From Sesamum alatum (lineage: Eukaryota > Streptophyta > Magnoliopsida > Lamiales > Pedaliaceae), in assembly GCA_034509735.1 (NCBI GenBank), contig JACGWO010000002.1, forward strand, positions 22,553,636 through 22,617,635: DNA of 64,000 nucleotides, in the 5' to 3' direction. A program made the position numbers and the translations under genes. Below the pieces are notes generated by a model. The model saw nothing but the letters and a program-made list of their open reading frames with translations. It was not told the origin of the DNA and did not search any database. Shown here in pieces: positions 32,140 through 45,631 of the stretch (its first letter is position 1; each line of letters opens with the position of its first letter).

Positions 32140-34363
32140 TGTTGGAATAGGTGACCAGAAAGCCAATAGGTTTGGCAATTTGTAACCTCTCCGACAACTT
32201 GATGTGAATGTAATATTATTATGTGATGAATAAGATGAGTATTCGTCACCAATGGTACCTTCTTTGTTGCGCTCATCTTACATTTGTTAAAATGGTGTTC
32301 AACTTATATCGCAACAAAGCCCACAGACCATGGATAACAACTCGTGCAGTTGGGCCACGCATTGGATGGTGGTCATGAAACCAACTGATTAAGAGTTGGG
32401 TCTGAAACGTTCCAAGTCGAGGACCTCGAGACAGTGCATCGAGAGTCCTATTGAGACTTGCGTCAAGAGTCGTGTTCATTGGATGACTGCCGTGTTTCAT
32501 CGGCGATAGGCGTGGGACGCCTACACGATCTTGATGGGTTGATCGAATGGGGTCGAGCCGACTGGATTGACTCGCGGGGATCATCATATGGAAGCCTTGG
32601 AGGCTTGGTCAGTATGATTGGTTTTTCCCGGTTCCGATAGTACCGGAGTAATCCTCAAACTTAAGGGATCATGGCAGTCACGTGCACAGGACGGCTGTAT
32701 CTTGGATCTGGCGAGAGGTAATCATTCTGTAAGATGATTATCATAAGCCTTGTCCAGTGCAGTCAGAATGTGTAGTGAGGACGGTGGATTCCAAGAAGAG
32801 GATCCGTCACCTGTCAGTATGTGACAGAGGTATCTCCTATGCACTCGGAGACACGTTCATGCTTGAAGCTGTGGCCACAGTGGTTGGTCGAACAGGGAAT
32901 GGTTTCCTGTGTCGACGCAATGAAGCATACGTGGTCTCGAGTATTAAGCATAGGTGCCTAGTCAAGGATGGGAACCGACGCCCAATTCCATACCCTAGAC
33001 TAAGGCCGGGAGACGGTAGACGGAAGGATCGTACCCGTACGGAATCGGCGCCTAAATGTTCACGCCAATTCACCTAGTCTCTAGTGCCATGGACCGTTGC
33101 TAGACGGCCACCCATGGTAACGGGCCCTTGTGGGACACGGGCCCAAGTCTAGCTGAGGGTGAACCTAAAGGGTCACACACACATCACCAAGGAGGTTGAG
33201 AGATCGACTTGGAGTCAATCTCGAAGGATAAAATAAGTAATTGGATTACTTAAGGGAAAGTCCATTGGATGGACGGGCCGATATTGTATCGGGCTTTCAT
33301 TTAATCGGTAGATTGGATTTTCGATTGAATATGGAAAGTTGAGACGTTGAGACGTTGGATCTTTTAATTGGATTAAAAGATCAACGGGAATAATTTAAGT
33401 GGACATTAAATTGGATTTAATATTGGGTTCGTCGTAATTGGATTACGATAAAACCCGGTCCGTTAAATTATACCCGAGAGGAGAAATAATTCCTAATTTG
33501 GAATGGAAAGAAGTTGGACTTCTTTCCTTAATCAAACATGGCCGACACGCTCCCTTGGAGGAAGCAAAATCAGCCATGTTTCATGCTAGGTGGTATGTTG
33601 ACTTATCTCTTTTGGAAAGAGACAAATCAACTCCAATCAAGCTCTTCCCTTTTGGTATGATTTGATCATACCATAAATTTTGGTAGGCTTGATTGAAGAA
33701 TTGATGGTGATTGATTGGAATGAATCTAGACATCCTTGGATGAACCTAGACACATTCCAATAATCACATTAATTATCTATATATATGAGAATATACAACA
33801 CCAAGCATAAGTGATTCATTATTCATCTTTTTCTAGGAAAAAGAGAAGACAAAAATCCTCTCCTCTCTCTCAATTTTCGTGCTCCCTCCCTCTCTTACAC
33901 TTGTGTTCTTCACTTGATTTTAAATCAAGAAGAAGAACAAAGTAGGTTTAAGAGAACACTAATTCATAGTGTTCTTCTCTTAAACCGATTCCTTCTAAAC
34001 CCGTTCTTTTCTAGCAAGAAGAACGTGAGTTTCTTCCGGTGTGGTGTGGATCACCTTTGGAGAATCCATACGTTTGGATTTCGTGAGCATTCCGGAGAAG
34101 GAATAACGCTAGTAGCAGGGAGCATACGCTAAACAATTAAAGGTAACGGTTTATTACGCTTTGATTGATTTCATTTATATATCTATGCCCTATGTGTTTA
34201 AATATATGTTTTAATATTTACACATCCTACATCGAACGCCCGGTTGAGCACCCAAGGGTACACCCCTTGGGATTCGCGTATTTTGAATTAGATTTAAATT
34301 TACGCACCATTTCTCGCTTCCTCGCTTCCGCTCGCGCTCCCGGGCGGATCCACTTGTCCTTCA
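32140..34363 (+). repeat. E4 5' LTR
   Basis: 2,224 bp, TGTTGGAATAGG to TGTCCTTCA. TATA box CTATATATATG at about 33776-33786. ATTGGAATG (33714-33722) and CATTCCAAT (33753-33761) form a dyad 15 bp upstream of it. The 78-codon minus frame in this LTR family is not considered a gene. Confidence 0.93.
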
Positions 34364-34365
34364 AG

Positions 34366-34377
34366 TGGTATCAGAGC
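34366..34377 (+). promoter_or_regulatory. E4 primer-binding site (initiator Met tRNA)
   Basis: TGGTATCAGAGC two bases after the LTR end. Confidence 0.95.
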
Positions 34378-35747
34378 CCGGTTCGATGTAAGGGGCATAG
34401 ATCTATGTGTTTGGCATGATCTACTTGCTTTTAAATGGCTTTATTCGCATGTTAGATTACATAAATATATGAATAATATGATGATTCAATTATTTGGATT
34501 TAATGGACTTTTGGCATGCTTAATTTTGTTAGATTGGATCTAAAATTGCATGCTTATTTTCAGAATAGTATTAATGTTATCATGCTGAAATAGTTTTGAA
34601 AAAAAAAAAAAAATGGGATCGGTCGGCAGTGGCCGCGCGCAGGCGCGCGCCTGTGTGCAGCTGGCCGCTGCCAGCGCGTGGCATAGAGCGCGCGCGTGGC
34701 ACAGAGCGCGCGCGTGCGTGCTGCCCTGTGCGCGCGGGCGGCCGGCCAGCACATCGGCTGGGCCGTTTTGTGCCGTTTTTCGACTTTTTTCGGAAAATTC
34801 GATTTTCTGTATTTTCTGCACAATATTCTGAAAATATGATAATTTTGCATTTTTGATTTTGGGATAATTGGATTATTCCTTGAATTAAATTTGCTTAATT
34901 AATTTGGGATTAATACATGCATTGGATGCATTGTTTAAAATGTCCATTAAATTTAAAATTTGAATTTTGCATATTATTTGTATATTTATGGTTTTGTGAT
35001 GTTGGACATCACTTGGGTATTTAGAATATCCATTGGTTATTTATGCATGATTATTTGGAATAATTATGTTATGTGTGTTGATGGAATCAACATGGGATGA
35101 TCACAAGAGCCCTAGACCTTATGTATGGATGAATGTTTATTGATTTTCTGTTGGGTGGGGCCTGCGTGCCTCTTGTTTTTGGGACTATCATCTCCCGTAT
35201 TTTCAGCCTCATGATGTTAAGGCTTGTTTTCTTTATTACCGATGTATTACTTTCAGTTGTAATGAGAGTAGATAGGATTTGTGAGGCTTTTATATTTTAA
35301 CAAGCAATTGGAGTCGGAGACCCCAAGGACGAGCATCAAGGCGTGAAACAAGAAGCACTTCAAGGCCCATTAAAATGACAATGGTTTATTATTATTGTAA
35401 TAATTTAGGACCACCCTAGACAGACCATAGACTCACTGCGGGCTCAGTGGGTCGCATAGGTTGTGCTTGTGATCATCCTAACAGGGGTATGCTATGTTTT
35501 TTTTTTGCATGGGGCGTATTTATTTATCGCTTTAAATATTGGATATTTGTGCATGTTAAAACACAATAATGTGACGAGGTCTCGGTCATACACAAACTCC
35601 AATTTGGTTGGACCAAATTAAATATTAGGCCCAGAACGGACTTGGATCAAAATGGTATTTTGGTCTGTCCGAGCCTTCCATCCACATCAATGTGGTGAGG
35701 AAGCTACCACTACCCAAGTGTGGTCTCACGAGTCGTGGCACACTTGG
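34378..35747 (+). other. E4 leader, first part
   Basis: Untranslated; CpG-rich tract at about 34619-34765, a GTCTCACGAGTCGTGG motif at 35723-35738, then E3's left target duplication CTTGG (35743-35747). Continues at 47867. Confidence 0.85.
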
Positions 35748-38700
35748 TGTTGGAATAGGTGACCAGAAAGCCAATAGATTTGGCAATTTGTAACCTATCC
35801 GACAACTTGATGTGAATGTAATATTATTATGTGATGAATAAGATGAGTGTTCGTCACCAATGGTACCTTCTTTGTTGCGCTCATCTTACATTTGTTAAAA
35901 TGGTGTTTAACTTATATCGCAACAAAGCCCACAGACCATGGATAACAACTCGTGCAGTTGGGCCACGCATTGGATGGTGGTCATGAAACCAACTGATTAA
36001 GAGTTGGGTCTGAAACGTTCCAAGTCGAGGACCTCGAGACAGGGCATCGAGAGTCCTATTGAGACTTGCGTCAAGAGTCGTGTTCATTGGATGAGTGCCG
36101 TGTTTCATCGGTGAAAGGCGTGGGACGCCTACACAATCTTGATGGGTTGGTCGACTGGGGTCGAGCCGACTGGACTGACTCGCGGGGATCATCATATGGA
36201 AGCCTTGGAAGCTTGGTCGGTATGATTGGATTTCCCCGGTTCCCATAGTACGGGAGTAATCCGCAGACTTGAGGAATCATGGCAGTCACGTGCACAGGAC
36301 GGCTGTATCTTGGATCTGGCGAGAGGTGATCATTATGTAAGATGATCATTATAAGCCTTGTCCAGTGCAGTCAGTGTTGGAATAGGTGACCAGAAAGCCA
36401 ATAGGTTTGGAAATTTGTAACCTATCCGACAACTTGATGTCAATGTAATATTATTATGTGATGAATAAGATGAGTGTTCGTCACCAATGGTACCTTCTTT
36501 GTTGCGCTCATCTTACATTTGTTAAAACGGTGTTTAACTTATATCGCAACAAAGCCCACAGACCATGGATAACAACTCATGCAGTTGGGCCACGCATTGG
36601 ATGGTGGTCATGAAACCAACTGATTAAGAGTTGGGTCTGAAACGTTCCAAGTCGAGGACCTCGAGACAGGGCATCGAGAGTCCTATTGAGACTTGCGTTC
36701 AAGAGTCGTGTTCATTGGATGAGTGCCGTGTTTCATCGGCGACAGGCGTGGGATGCCTACACGATCTTGATGGGTTGGTCGACTGGGGTCGAGCCGACTG
36801 GACTGACTCGCGGGGATCATCATATGGAAGCCTTGGAGGCTTGGTCGGTATGATTGGATTCCCCGGTTCCGATAGTACGGGAGTAATCCTCAGACTTGAT
36901 GAATCATGGCAGTCACGTGCATAGGACGGCTGTATCTTGGATCTGGCGAGAGGTGATCATTCTGTAAGATGATCATTATAAGCCTTGTCCAGTGCAGTCG
37001 GAATGTGTAGCGAGGACGGTGGATTCCAAGAAGAGGATCCATCCCTGTCAGTATGTGACAGAGGTATCTCCTATGCACTCAGAGACACGTTCATGCTGTT
37101 TGAAGCTGTGGCCACAGTGGTTGATCGAAAAGGGAATGGTTTCCTGTGTCGATGCAATGAAGCATACTTGGTCTCGAGTATTAAGCGTAGATGCCTAGTC
37201 AAGGATGGGAACCGACGCCCAATTCCATACCCTAGACTAAGGCCAGGAGACGGTAGACGGAAGGATCGTACCCGTACGGAATCGGCGCCTAAATGTTCAC
37301 GCCAATTCACCGAGTCTCTAGTGCCATGGACCGTTGCTAGACGGCCACCGATGGTAACGGGCCCTTGTAGGACATGGGCTCAAGTCTAGCTGAGGGTGCA
37401 CCTAAAGGGTCACATACAAATCACCGAGGAGGTTGAGAGATCGACTTGGAGTCAATCTCGAAGGATAAAAATAAGTAATTGGATTACTTAAGGGAAAGTC
37501 CATTGGATGGACGGGCCGATATTGTATCGGGCTTTCGTTTAATCGGTAAATTGGATTTTCGGTTAAATATGGAAAGTTGAGATGTTGAGACGTTGGATTT
37601 TTTGATTGGATTAAAAGATCAACAGGAATAATTTAAGTGGACATTAAATTGGATTTAATGTTGGGTTCGTCGTAATTGGATTACGATAAAACCCGGTCCG
37701 TTAAATTATACCCGAGAGGAGAAATAATTCCTAATTTGGAATAGGAAGAAGTTGGACTTCTTCCCTTAAATAAACATGGCCGACATGCTCCCTTGGAGGA
37801 AGCAAAATCAGCCATGTTTCATGCTAGGTGGTATGTTGACTTATCTCTTTTGGAAAGAGACAAATCAAATCCAATCAAGCTCTTCCCTTTTAGTATGATT
37901 TGATCATACCATAAATTTTGGTAGGCTTGATTGAAGAATTGATGGTGATTGATTGGAATGAATCTAGACATCCTTGGATGAACCTAGACACATTCCAATA
38001 ATCACATTAATTATGTATATATATTAGAATATACAACACCAAGCATAAGTGATTCATTATTCATCTTTTTCTAGGAAAAAGAGAAGACAAAAATCCTCTC
38101 CTCTCTCTCAAAATTTCGTGCTCCCTCCCTCTCTTACACTTGTGTTCTTCACTTGATTTTGAATCAAGAAGAAGAACAAAGTAAGTTTAAGAGAACACTA
38201 ATTCATAGTGTTCTTCTCTTAAACCGATTCCTTCCTAAACCCGTTCTTTTCTAGCAAGAAGAACGTGAGTTTCTTCCGGTGTGGTGTGGATCACATTTGG
38301 AGAATCCATACGTTTGGATTTCGTGAGCATTCCGGAGAAGGAACAACGCTAGTAGCCGGGAGCATAAGCTAAACAATCAAAGGTAACGGTTTATTACGCT
38401 TTGATTGATTTCATTTGTTTATCTATGCCCTATGTGTTTAAATATATGTTTTAATATTTACACATCCTACATCGAACGCCCGGTTGAGCACCCAAGGGTA
38501 CACCAGTTGGGATTCGCGTATTTTGAATTTGATTTAAATTTACGCACAATTTCTCGCTTTCTCGCTTCCGCTCGCGCTCCCGGGCGGATCCGCTTGTCCT
38601 TCAGTTAGAATGTGTAGCGAGGACGGTGGATTCCAAGAAGAGGATCCGTCCCCTGTCAGTATGTGATAGAGGTATCTCCTATGCACTCGGAGACACGTTC

Positions 38701-40204
38701 ATGCTGTTTGAAGCTGTGGCCACAGTGGTTGGTCGAACAGGGAATGGTTCCCTGTGTCGACGCAATGAAGCATACGTGGTCTCGAGTATTAAGCATAGAT
38801 GCCTAGTCAAGGACGGGAACCAACGCCTAATTCCATACCCTAGACTAAGGCCGGGAGACGGTAGACGGAAGGATCGTACCCGTACGGAATCGGCGCCCAA
38901 ATGTTCACGCCAATTCACCTAGTCTCTAGTGCCATGGACCGTTGCTAGGCGGCCACCCATGGTAACGGGCCCTTGTGGGACACGGGCTCAAGTCTAGCTG
39001 AGGGTGAACCTAAAGGGTCACACACAAATCACCGAGGAGGTTGAGAGATTGACTTGGAGTCAATCTCGAAGGATAAAATAAGTAATTGGATTACTTGTAG
39101 GGAAAGTCCACTGGATGGACGGGCCGATATTGTATCGGGCTTTCATTTAATCGGTAAATTGGATTTTCGATTAAATATGGAAAGTTGAGACGTTGAGACG
39201 TTGGATCTTTTAATTGGATTAAAAGATCAACGGGAATAATTTAAGTGGACATTAAATTGGATTTAATATTGGGATCGTCGTAATTGGATTACGATAAAAC
39301 CCGGTCCGTCAAATTATACCCGAGAGGAGAAATAATTCCTAATTTGGAATAGGAAGAAGTTGGACTTCTTCCCTTAATTAAATATGGCCGACATGCTCCC
39401 TTGGAGGAAGCAAAATCAGCCATGTTTCATGCTAGGTGGTATGTTGACTTGTCTCTTTTGGAAAGAGACAAATCAACTACAATCAAGCTCTTCCTTTTTG
39501 GTATGATTTGATCATACCATAAATTTTGGTAGGCTTGATTGAAGAATTGATGGTGATTGATTGGAATGAATCTAGACATGCTTGGATGAACCTAGACACA
39601 TTCCAATAATCACATTAATTATGTATATATATTAGAATATACAACGCCAAGCATAAGTGATTCATTATTCATCTTTTTCTAGGAAAAAGAGAAGACAAAA
39701 ATCCTCTCCTCTCTCTCAAAATTTCGTGCTCTCTCCCTCTCTTACACTTGTGTTCTTCACTTGATTTTGAATCAAGAAGAAGAACAAAGTAAGTTTAAGA
39801 GAACACTAATTTATAGTGTTCTTCTCTTAAACCGATTCCTTCCTAAACCCGTTCTTTTCTAGCAAGAAGAACGTGTGTTTCTTCCGGTGTGGTGTGGATC
39901 ACGTTTGGAGAATCCATACGTTTTGGATTTCGTGAGCATTCCGAAGAAGGAACAACGCTAGTAGCCGGGAGCATACGCTAAACAATCAAAGGTAACCGTT
40001 TATTACGCTTTGATTGATTTCATTTGTATATCCATGCCCTATGTGTTTAAATATATGTTTTAATATTTACACATCCTACATTGAACGCCCGGTTGATTAC
40101 CCAAGGGTACACCCCTTGGGATTCGCGTATGTTGAATTTGATTTAAATTTAAGCACAATTTCTCGCTTCCGCTCGCGCTCCCGGGCGGATCCGCTTGTCC
40201 TTCA
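35748..40204 (+). repeat. E3 5' LTR (interrupted at 36375-38608)
   Basis: Own parts 35748-36374 and 38609-40204, about 2,223 bp together. TATA-like TGTATATATATT at about 39622-39633. Confidence 0.93.
36375..38603 (+). mobile_element. Solo LTR inside E3 5' LTR
   Basis: 2,229 bp of the same LTR family as its host, TGTTGG to CCTTCA. Flanks are GTCAG (36370-36374) and GTTAG (38604-38608), one substitution apart; the uninterrupted LTRs read GTCAGAATGTG at this point. Confidence 0.93.
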
Positions 40205-40206
40205 AG

Positions 40207-40218
40207 TGGTATCAGAGC
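40207..40218 (+). promoter_or_regulatory. E3 primer-binding site (initiator Met tRNA)
   Basis: TGGTATCAGAGC two bases after the LTR end. Confidence 0.95.
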
Positions 40219-42059
40219 CCGGTTCGATGTAAGGGGCATAGATCTATGTGTTTGGCATGGTCTACTTGCTTTTAAATGGGTTTATTCGCATGTTAGATTA
40301 CATAAATATATATGAATAATATGATGATTCAATTGTTTAGATTTAATGGACTTTTGGCATGCTTAATTTTGTTAGATTGGATCTAAAATTGCATGCTTAT
40401 TTTCAGAATAATATTAATGTTATTGTGCTGAAACAGTTTTGAAAAACCAAAAAAAAAAAATAATTTTGGTCGGGCCGGCAGTGGCCGCGCGCAGGCGGGC
40501 GCCTGCGCGCACAGGCGCGCGCGCGATGTGCGCAGCCGGCCGCTGCTGGCCGAGGGCCAGCGCGCGCGCGCCCAGGCTTGCTGCCTGCGCGCGCTGCCCT
40601 GTGCGCACGGCCGGCCGGCCAGCACAACGGCTGGGCCGTTTTGTGCCGTTTTTTGACTTTTTCCGGAAAATTTAATTTTCTGTATTTTCTGCACAAATAT
40701 TCTGAAAATATATTAATTTTGCATTTTTGATTTTGGAATAATTGGATTATTCCTTGGATTAATTTTGCTTAATTAATTTGGGATTAATACATGCATTGGA
40801 TGCATTGTGTAAAATGTCCATTAAATTTAAAATTTGAATTTTGCATATTATTTATATGTTTATGCTTTTGTGATGTTGGACATTACTTGGATATTTGGAA
40901 TATCCATTGGTTTTGTTGCATGATTATTTGGAATAATTATGTTATATGTGAGTTGATGGAATCAACATGGGATGGTCACAAGAGCCCTAGACCTTGTGTA
41001 TGGATGAATGTATGATCATTTATTTTCTGTTGAGTGGGGCCTGCGTGCCTCTTGTTTTTGGGACTATCATCTCCCGTATTTTCAGCCTCATGATGTTAAG
41101 GCTTGTTTTCCTTATTACCAATGTATTACTTTCAGTTGTAATGAGAGTAGATAGGATTGGTGAGGTTTTACTTTTAACAAGCAATTGGAGTCGGAGACCC
41201 CAAGGAGGAGCATCAAGGCGTGAAACAAGAGCACTACAAGGCCCGTTGGAATGACAATGGGTATATTACTATTGTAATAATTTAGGACCACCCTAGACAG
41301 ACCATAGACTCACTGCGGGCTCAGTGGGTCGCATAGGTTGGGCTTGTGATCATCCTAACAGGGGTATGCTATGTTTTCTGCATGCGGCGTATTTATTTAT
41401 CGCTTTAAATATTGGATATTTATGCATGCTAAAACACCATAATGTGATGAGGTCTCGGTCACACTTAAACTCTCATTTGGTTGGACCAAATTAAATATTA
41501 GGCCCAGAACGGACTTGGATCAAAATGGTATTTTAGTCTGTCCGAGCCTTCCATCCACAGCAATGTGGTGAGGAAGCTACCACTACCCAAGTGTGGTCTC
41601 ACGAGTCGTGGCACACTTGGAATAGGGGAAAGCTGCACTATTATTGTGAACAAAAAGACTGCGCTCGCTGTTTCCCTGTCTCACGAGTCGTGGGGGCGAC
41701 AGTTTGAGGCATGATTTGGTTGATGGGTCGGGCCCAACACTGAGTAACATGGTTCGCTTGGAGTCCTCGGAACCATGTGAATAGGTGAGGCAAAATATCT
41801 TGGGAATCTCATTGGATGAGAATGATATTGGATATCTCCCACAAGGTCTTCTTCATGTGAATCGTAAAAGCGGGGCATGGAGATTACGCTTGTGGATCCC
41901 AAGCCCACTAGGAAATGGTTTCCCGAAACTCCGCTTGAGAATGGCGGATTTTCGTATAAATAGTGGGAGGGTTAAAGACTAAAAGACCAAGTCTTCAACT
42001 TGAACAATAATATTACCATCATCTGCTAATTTCTGCTTTACATTTTCATTAATGTAGAT
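40219..42059 (+). other. E3 leader
   Basis: About 1.84 kb. CpG-rich tract near 40470-40640; GTCTCACGAGTCGTGG at 41596-41611 and 41678-41693 (82 bp apart). Small open frames here (74-103 codons) are not shared in frame with other leaders and are not credible genes. Confidence 0.85.
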
Positions 42060-43202
42060 ATGTCTAAGAACCCGCTAACCATGATTCTTGAGACTAACAA
42101 ATTCAACGGAACGAACTACTCGGACTGGCTGAGAAACCTGAGGATTGTCCTCGGTTTCGAGAACCAAGGCTACGTCTTGGACGAGCCGCCACCGAGCGAC
42201 TTACCGGAGGGGTGCACGCCTGAAGAACATTTGACTTTCGAGAAATGGCAAGAGGACAACCGGAAAGTACGCAGTATCATACTGGCTTCAATGTCTAACG
42301 ACATCCAGAAGCAGTATGAGAGGCTGGACAATGTCTCCGCCATAATGCTCCGCATGAACGAGGTTTATGCGGTTCCGGATAGGCATATTAGATATGCCGC
42401 CACAAAAGCATTCTTTGGCACCAAGCTCGCTGAAGGAGCGTCTGTACAGAGTCATGGGGTCAAGATGCTCTCCCTAGTGGAGAAACTCGAGGACCTTAAA
42501 GCTGGGCTTAACAATGACACGTACATTGACGTGATCCTCCAGTCGCTTCTTCCATCCTATGACCCGTTTGTTGTAAACTACAACATGAACGGACTTGAGA
42601 AGTCTATTCATGAGTTGATCAACATGCTGGTCCAATACGAGGCAACGACCCACAAGTCGGCGCCGGCGGTATTGATAGGAGAGGCTTCAACCTCCAAGGC
42701 GAATGGCAAGAGGGCCGGACGCTGGAAGAGGAAGAAGGGCAAAGAGAAGACGGTTGTGGCCCCTGCTCACGCTCCGGGCGTCCCTGTTGCTCCGGTTGGA
42801 CCGAGCAAAGGGAAAGAGAAGGCCCGTGGTTCTCAGCGGTCCAAGGCAAATGATGTCCGCATGCATTGCCAAGGGAAAGGGCATTGGAAGAGGGAGTGCC
42901 CACAACTCCTCTCCAACCCAGGTGTGTTTGTGGTTGAAGTTAATATGATTACTAATTCTGCTTCATGGGTATTGGATACCGGGTGTGGTGCTCACATCTG
43001 CAATGATCTGCAGGCACTGCAAAGAAGCAGAAGGCTAACCAAGGATGAGATGATCCTGAGGCTAGGCTATGGCAAGGCCGTTGCTGCGGAGGCCGTAGGA
43101 TCACTAGAGTTAGCCATTAGTAGTCATGTTAGGATTGTACTGAACGACTGTTTCTATGTACCTAGCATGATTAAAAAACATTGTTTCCATCCCGGTCCTT
43201 GA
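42060..43202 (+). pseudogene. E3 gag-protease
   Basis: 380 codons from ATG at 42060 (MSKNPLTMILETNKFNG). UBN2-type capsid region, basic linker, zinc knuckle with its first Cys replaced by Arg (VRMHCQGKGHWKREC), and protease DTGCGAHIC. The frame is lost near 43172-43178, where a run of six As stands against five in E4. Capsid region is complete, so it could still make a capsid-like protein, but RNA binding by the knuckle is doubtful. Confidence 0.9.
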
Positions 43203-45607
43203 TAAGGAGGGATATGAATTTACCATTAATAAAAACGATTTTTTCATTATCAAAGATGGTATTTCTCATTTGCTTGGTACATTGGTCAACGGTCTGTACA
43301 TACTTCAACAGTCTAATTGGATCATGACTGCAGAACACAAACGAAAACGTGATGATCATAATAACGCACAGATATGGCATGCGAGGTTAGGTCATATCTC
43401 TAAAGATATGATAAGAAGGTTGGTGGACTCAAAGAGTCTAGAAATAGACGATTTGGACAACTTACCGACCTGCGAATCCTGTCTAAAGGGAAAGATGACC
43501 AAGAAACCTTTTGTTGGACAAAGTACGCTAGCCAGTGGTCTGTTGGATTTGATCCATACAGATGTCTGTGGTCCACTAAATACTCAGGCTAGAGGTGGTA
43601 CTCGTACTTCATAACCTTTACCGATGATCACTCACGGTATGGTTATGTTTACCTGATGAGGTACAAGTCTGAAGCCTTTGGAAGGTTTAAGGAATACAGA
43701 CTTGAAGTATAGAACCAAACCGGTCGAAAGATGAAAGTCCTTCGGTCGGACCGAGGTGGAGAGTATTTGAGTGGTGAGTTTACTGATTATTTAAAAGAGA
43801 ATGGGATTCTCTCTCAGTGGACCCCTCTTGGAACACCGCAGCTTAATGGTGTGTCTAAAAGGAGGAACCGGACCTTGTTGGACATGGTCCGATCCATGAT
43901 GAGTTTTACCGAACTACCCCTTTCCTTCTGGGGATACGCTCTTGAGACAGCGGCCAAAGTTTTGAACTTGGCGCCATCTAAAAGGGTATCCCAGAGACCA
44001 TATGAGATATGGCATGGCAAGCCTGCCTCCTACAAATACTTGAAAGTGTGTGGTTGCCTCGCATCTGTCAAGAGATTAGTGGGAGATAAACTGGACTCGA
44101 GATCTAGTTTATGCAGGTTCATCGGCTATCCGAAAGAAACTGCGGGGTATTATTTCTATGATCCCCCCGACCAAAAGGTTTTTGTCTCGTGAAATGCAGT
44201 GTTCTTGGAAAAAGGTTTTCCATCGGATAGTCGACGCGATGAGGTACTCCTTGAGGAATCAAGTGAGGTACCCCATGAGGCGGCAGTGACATCTGAGCCA
44301 GTGGTTCCCACTGATATTGTTCCAGTCCTCCGTAGGTCGGCCAGAGTATCCAATGCACCTGATAGGTATGGATTTCTGGGCCTGACCAGTCAGTTGGATA
44401 ATGATCCAAAGACGTACGGAGAAGCGATGTCGGACATCGATTCGGACAAATGGCTTGAGGCCATGAAATCCGAGATGGACTCGATGGGTACAAACAAGGT
44501 TTGGACCCTAGCAGATCCACCAAAGGGGGTTAAACCCGAAGCTGGAACATACGTTTTGATGAAGTCATACGGGGATATGATTTCATCAAGAACGAGTCCG
44601 ATCCTTGTGTATACAAGAAGATCAGTGGGAGCTCAGTTGCGTTTCTGGTGCTTTACGTGGATGACATCTTGCTCATTGGGAATGATGCTAAGATGTTGGG
44701 TACCACTAAAGCTTGGCTGTCAATGCAATTCTACATGAAGGATATGGGCGAGGCATCCTACATCCTTGGCATCAAGATCTACAAGGATAGATCTAGAAGG
44801 ATGTTAGGAATGGCCCAGTCCTCGTACATTGAGAAAGTCTTGAAGAGATTCAAGATGGAGAACTCAAAACGAGGATTCCTTCCTATGAGGCATGGAAATA
44901 AGATATCCAAGAAGCAGTCTCCTAAGACTGATGAGGAGCTTAAAAGGATGTTGGACATGCCCTATGCTTCAGCCGTAGGCAGCATACAGTATGCTGTTCA
45001 GTGCACTAGACCTGATGTGGCTTTCGCTTTGAGCGTAACTAGCCGATATCACTGGAGTGCAGTCAAGACTATCCAAAAGTACTTGAAAAGGACTAAGGAC
45101 ATGTTCTTGATCTACGGCGGTGGAGGGTTGATACTGGAAGGCTATAGCGACGCTAGCTTCCAGTCGAATGACGATGATGCCAAGTCTTAGTATGGTTTTG
45201 TATTTAGACTAAATGGTGGCGTGGTTACTTGGAAGAGTTCCAAATAGGCTACCACGACGGACTCCACCATAGAGTTTTGAATACATAGCGACTTTGGAAG
45301 CTGCTAAGGAGTGGTTTGGTTGATGAGCTACATCCATGGGTTGGATGTAGTACCTAGCATTGCTAAGCCTGTAATTATCTTTCATGATAACAACGGGGCG
45401 ATAGCGCTAGCAAAGGAACCGAGATCTCATCACGATCCAAGCATATTCTTAGACGCTACCATCTACTTAGAGAGATGGATAGCAGGACTGACGTTCGGTT
45501 GGACCGAGTCAGCTCCGCAGAAAAACATAGCAGATCCACTTGCTAAGCCCATGTCGCAAGTTGCCCATACTCACCATCTGAATAAGAGGTTCGACGTCAA
45601 TGGGTGA
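43203..45607 (+). pseudogene. E3 pol (RT-deleted)
   Basis: Pre-integrase and integrase (WHARLGHISKDM, CESC, HTDVCGPL, LRSDRGGEY, NGVSKRRNRT, where the usual catalytic Glu is Lys) are followed by a linker and the start of RT. At KGVKP (about 44535) about 340 bp of RT are missing, removing the motif A Asp; YVDD remains (44651-44662). RNase H fragments follow (SDASFQSND, IIFHDNNGAIA). Breaks: one-base loss near 43597, TAG near 43710, TGA near 44190, the deletion frameshift, TAG near 45188 and others. Confidence 0.9.
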
Positions 45608-45620
45608 TTGGCTTTAGGTC

Positions 45621-45631
45621 AAGTGGGAGAT
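45621..45631 (+). promoter_or_regulatory. E3 polypurine tract
   Basis: AAGTGGGAGAT immediately before the 3' LTR. Confidence 0.85.

Noticed and set aside
32837..33073. Minus-strand frame of 78-79 codons found in every E3/E4-type LTR (also 37071, 38679, 46329, 54881)
   Set aside because: Repeated only because the LTR is repeated; no known domain, and small indels between copies are not frame-conserving.
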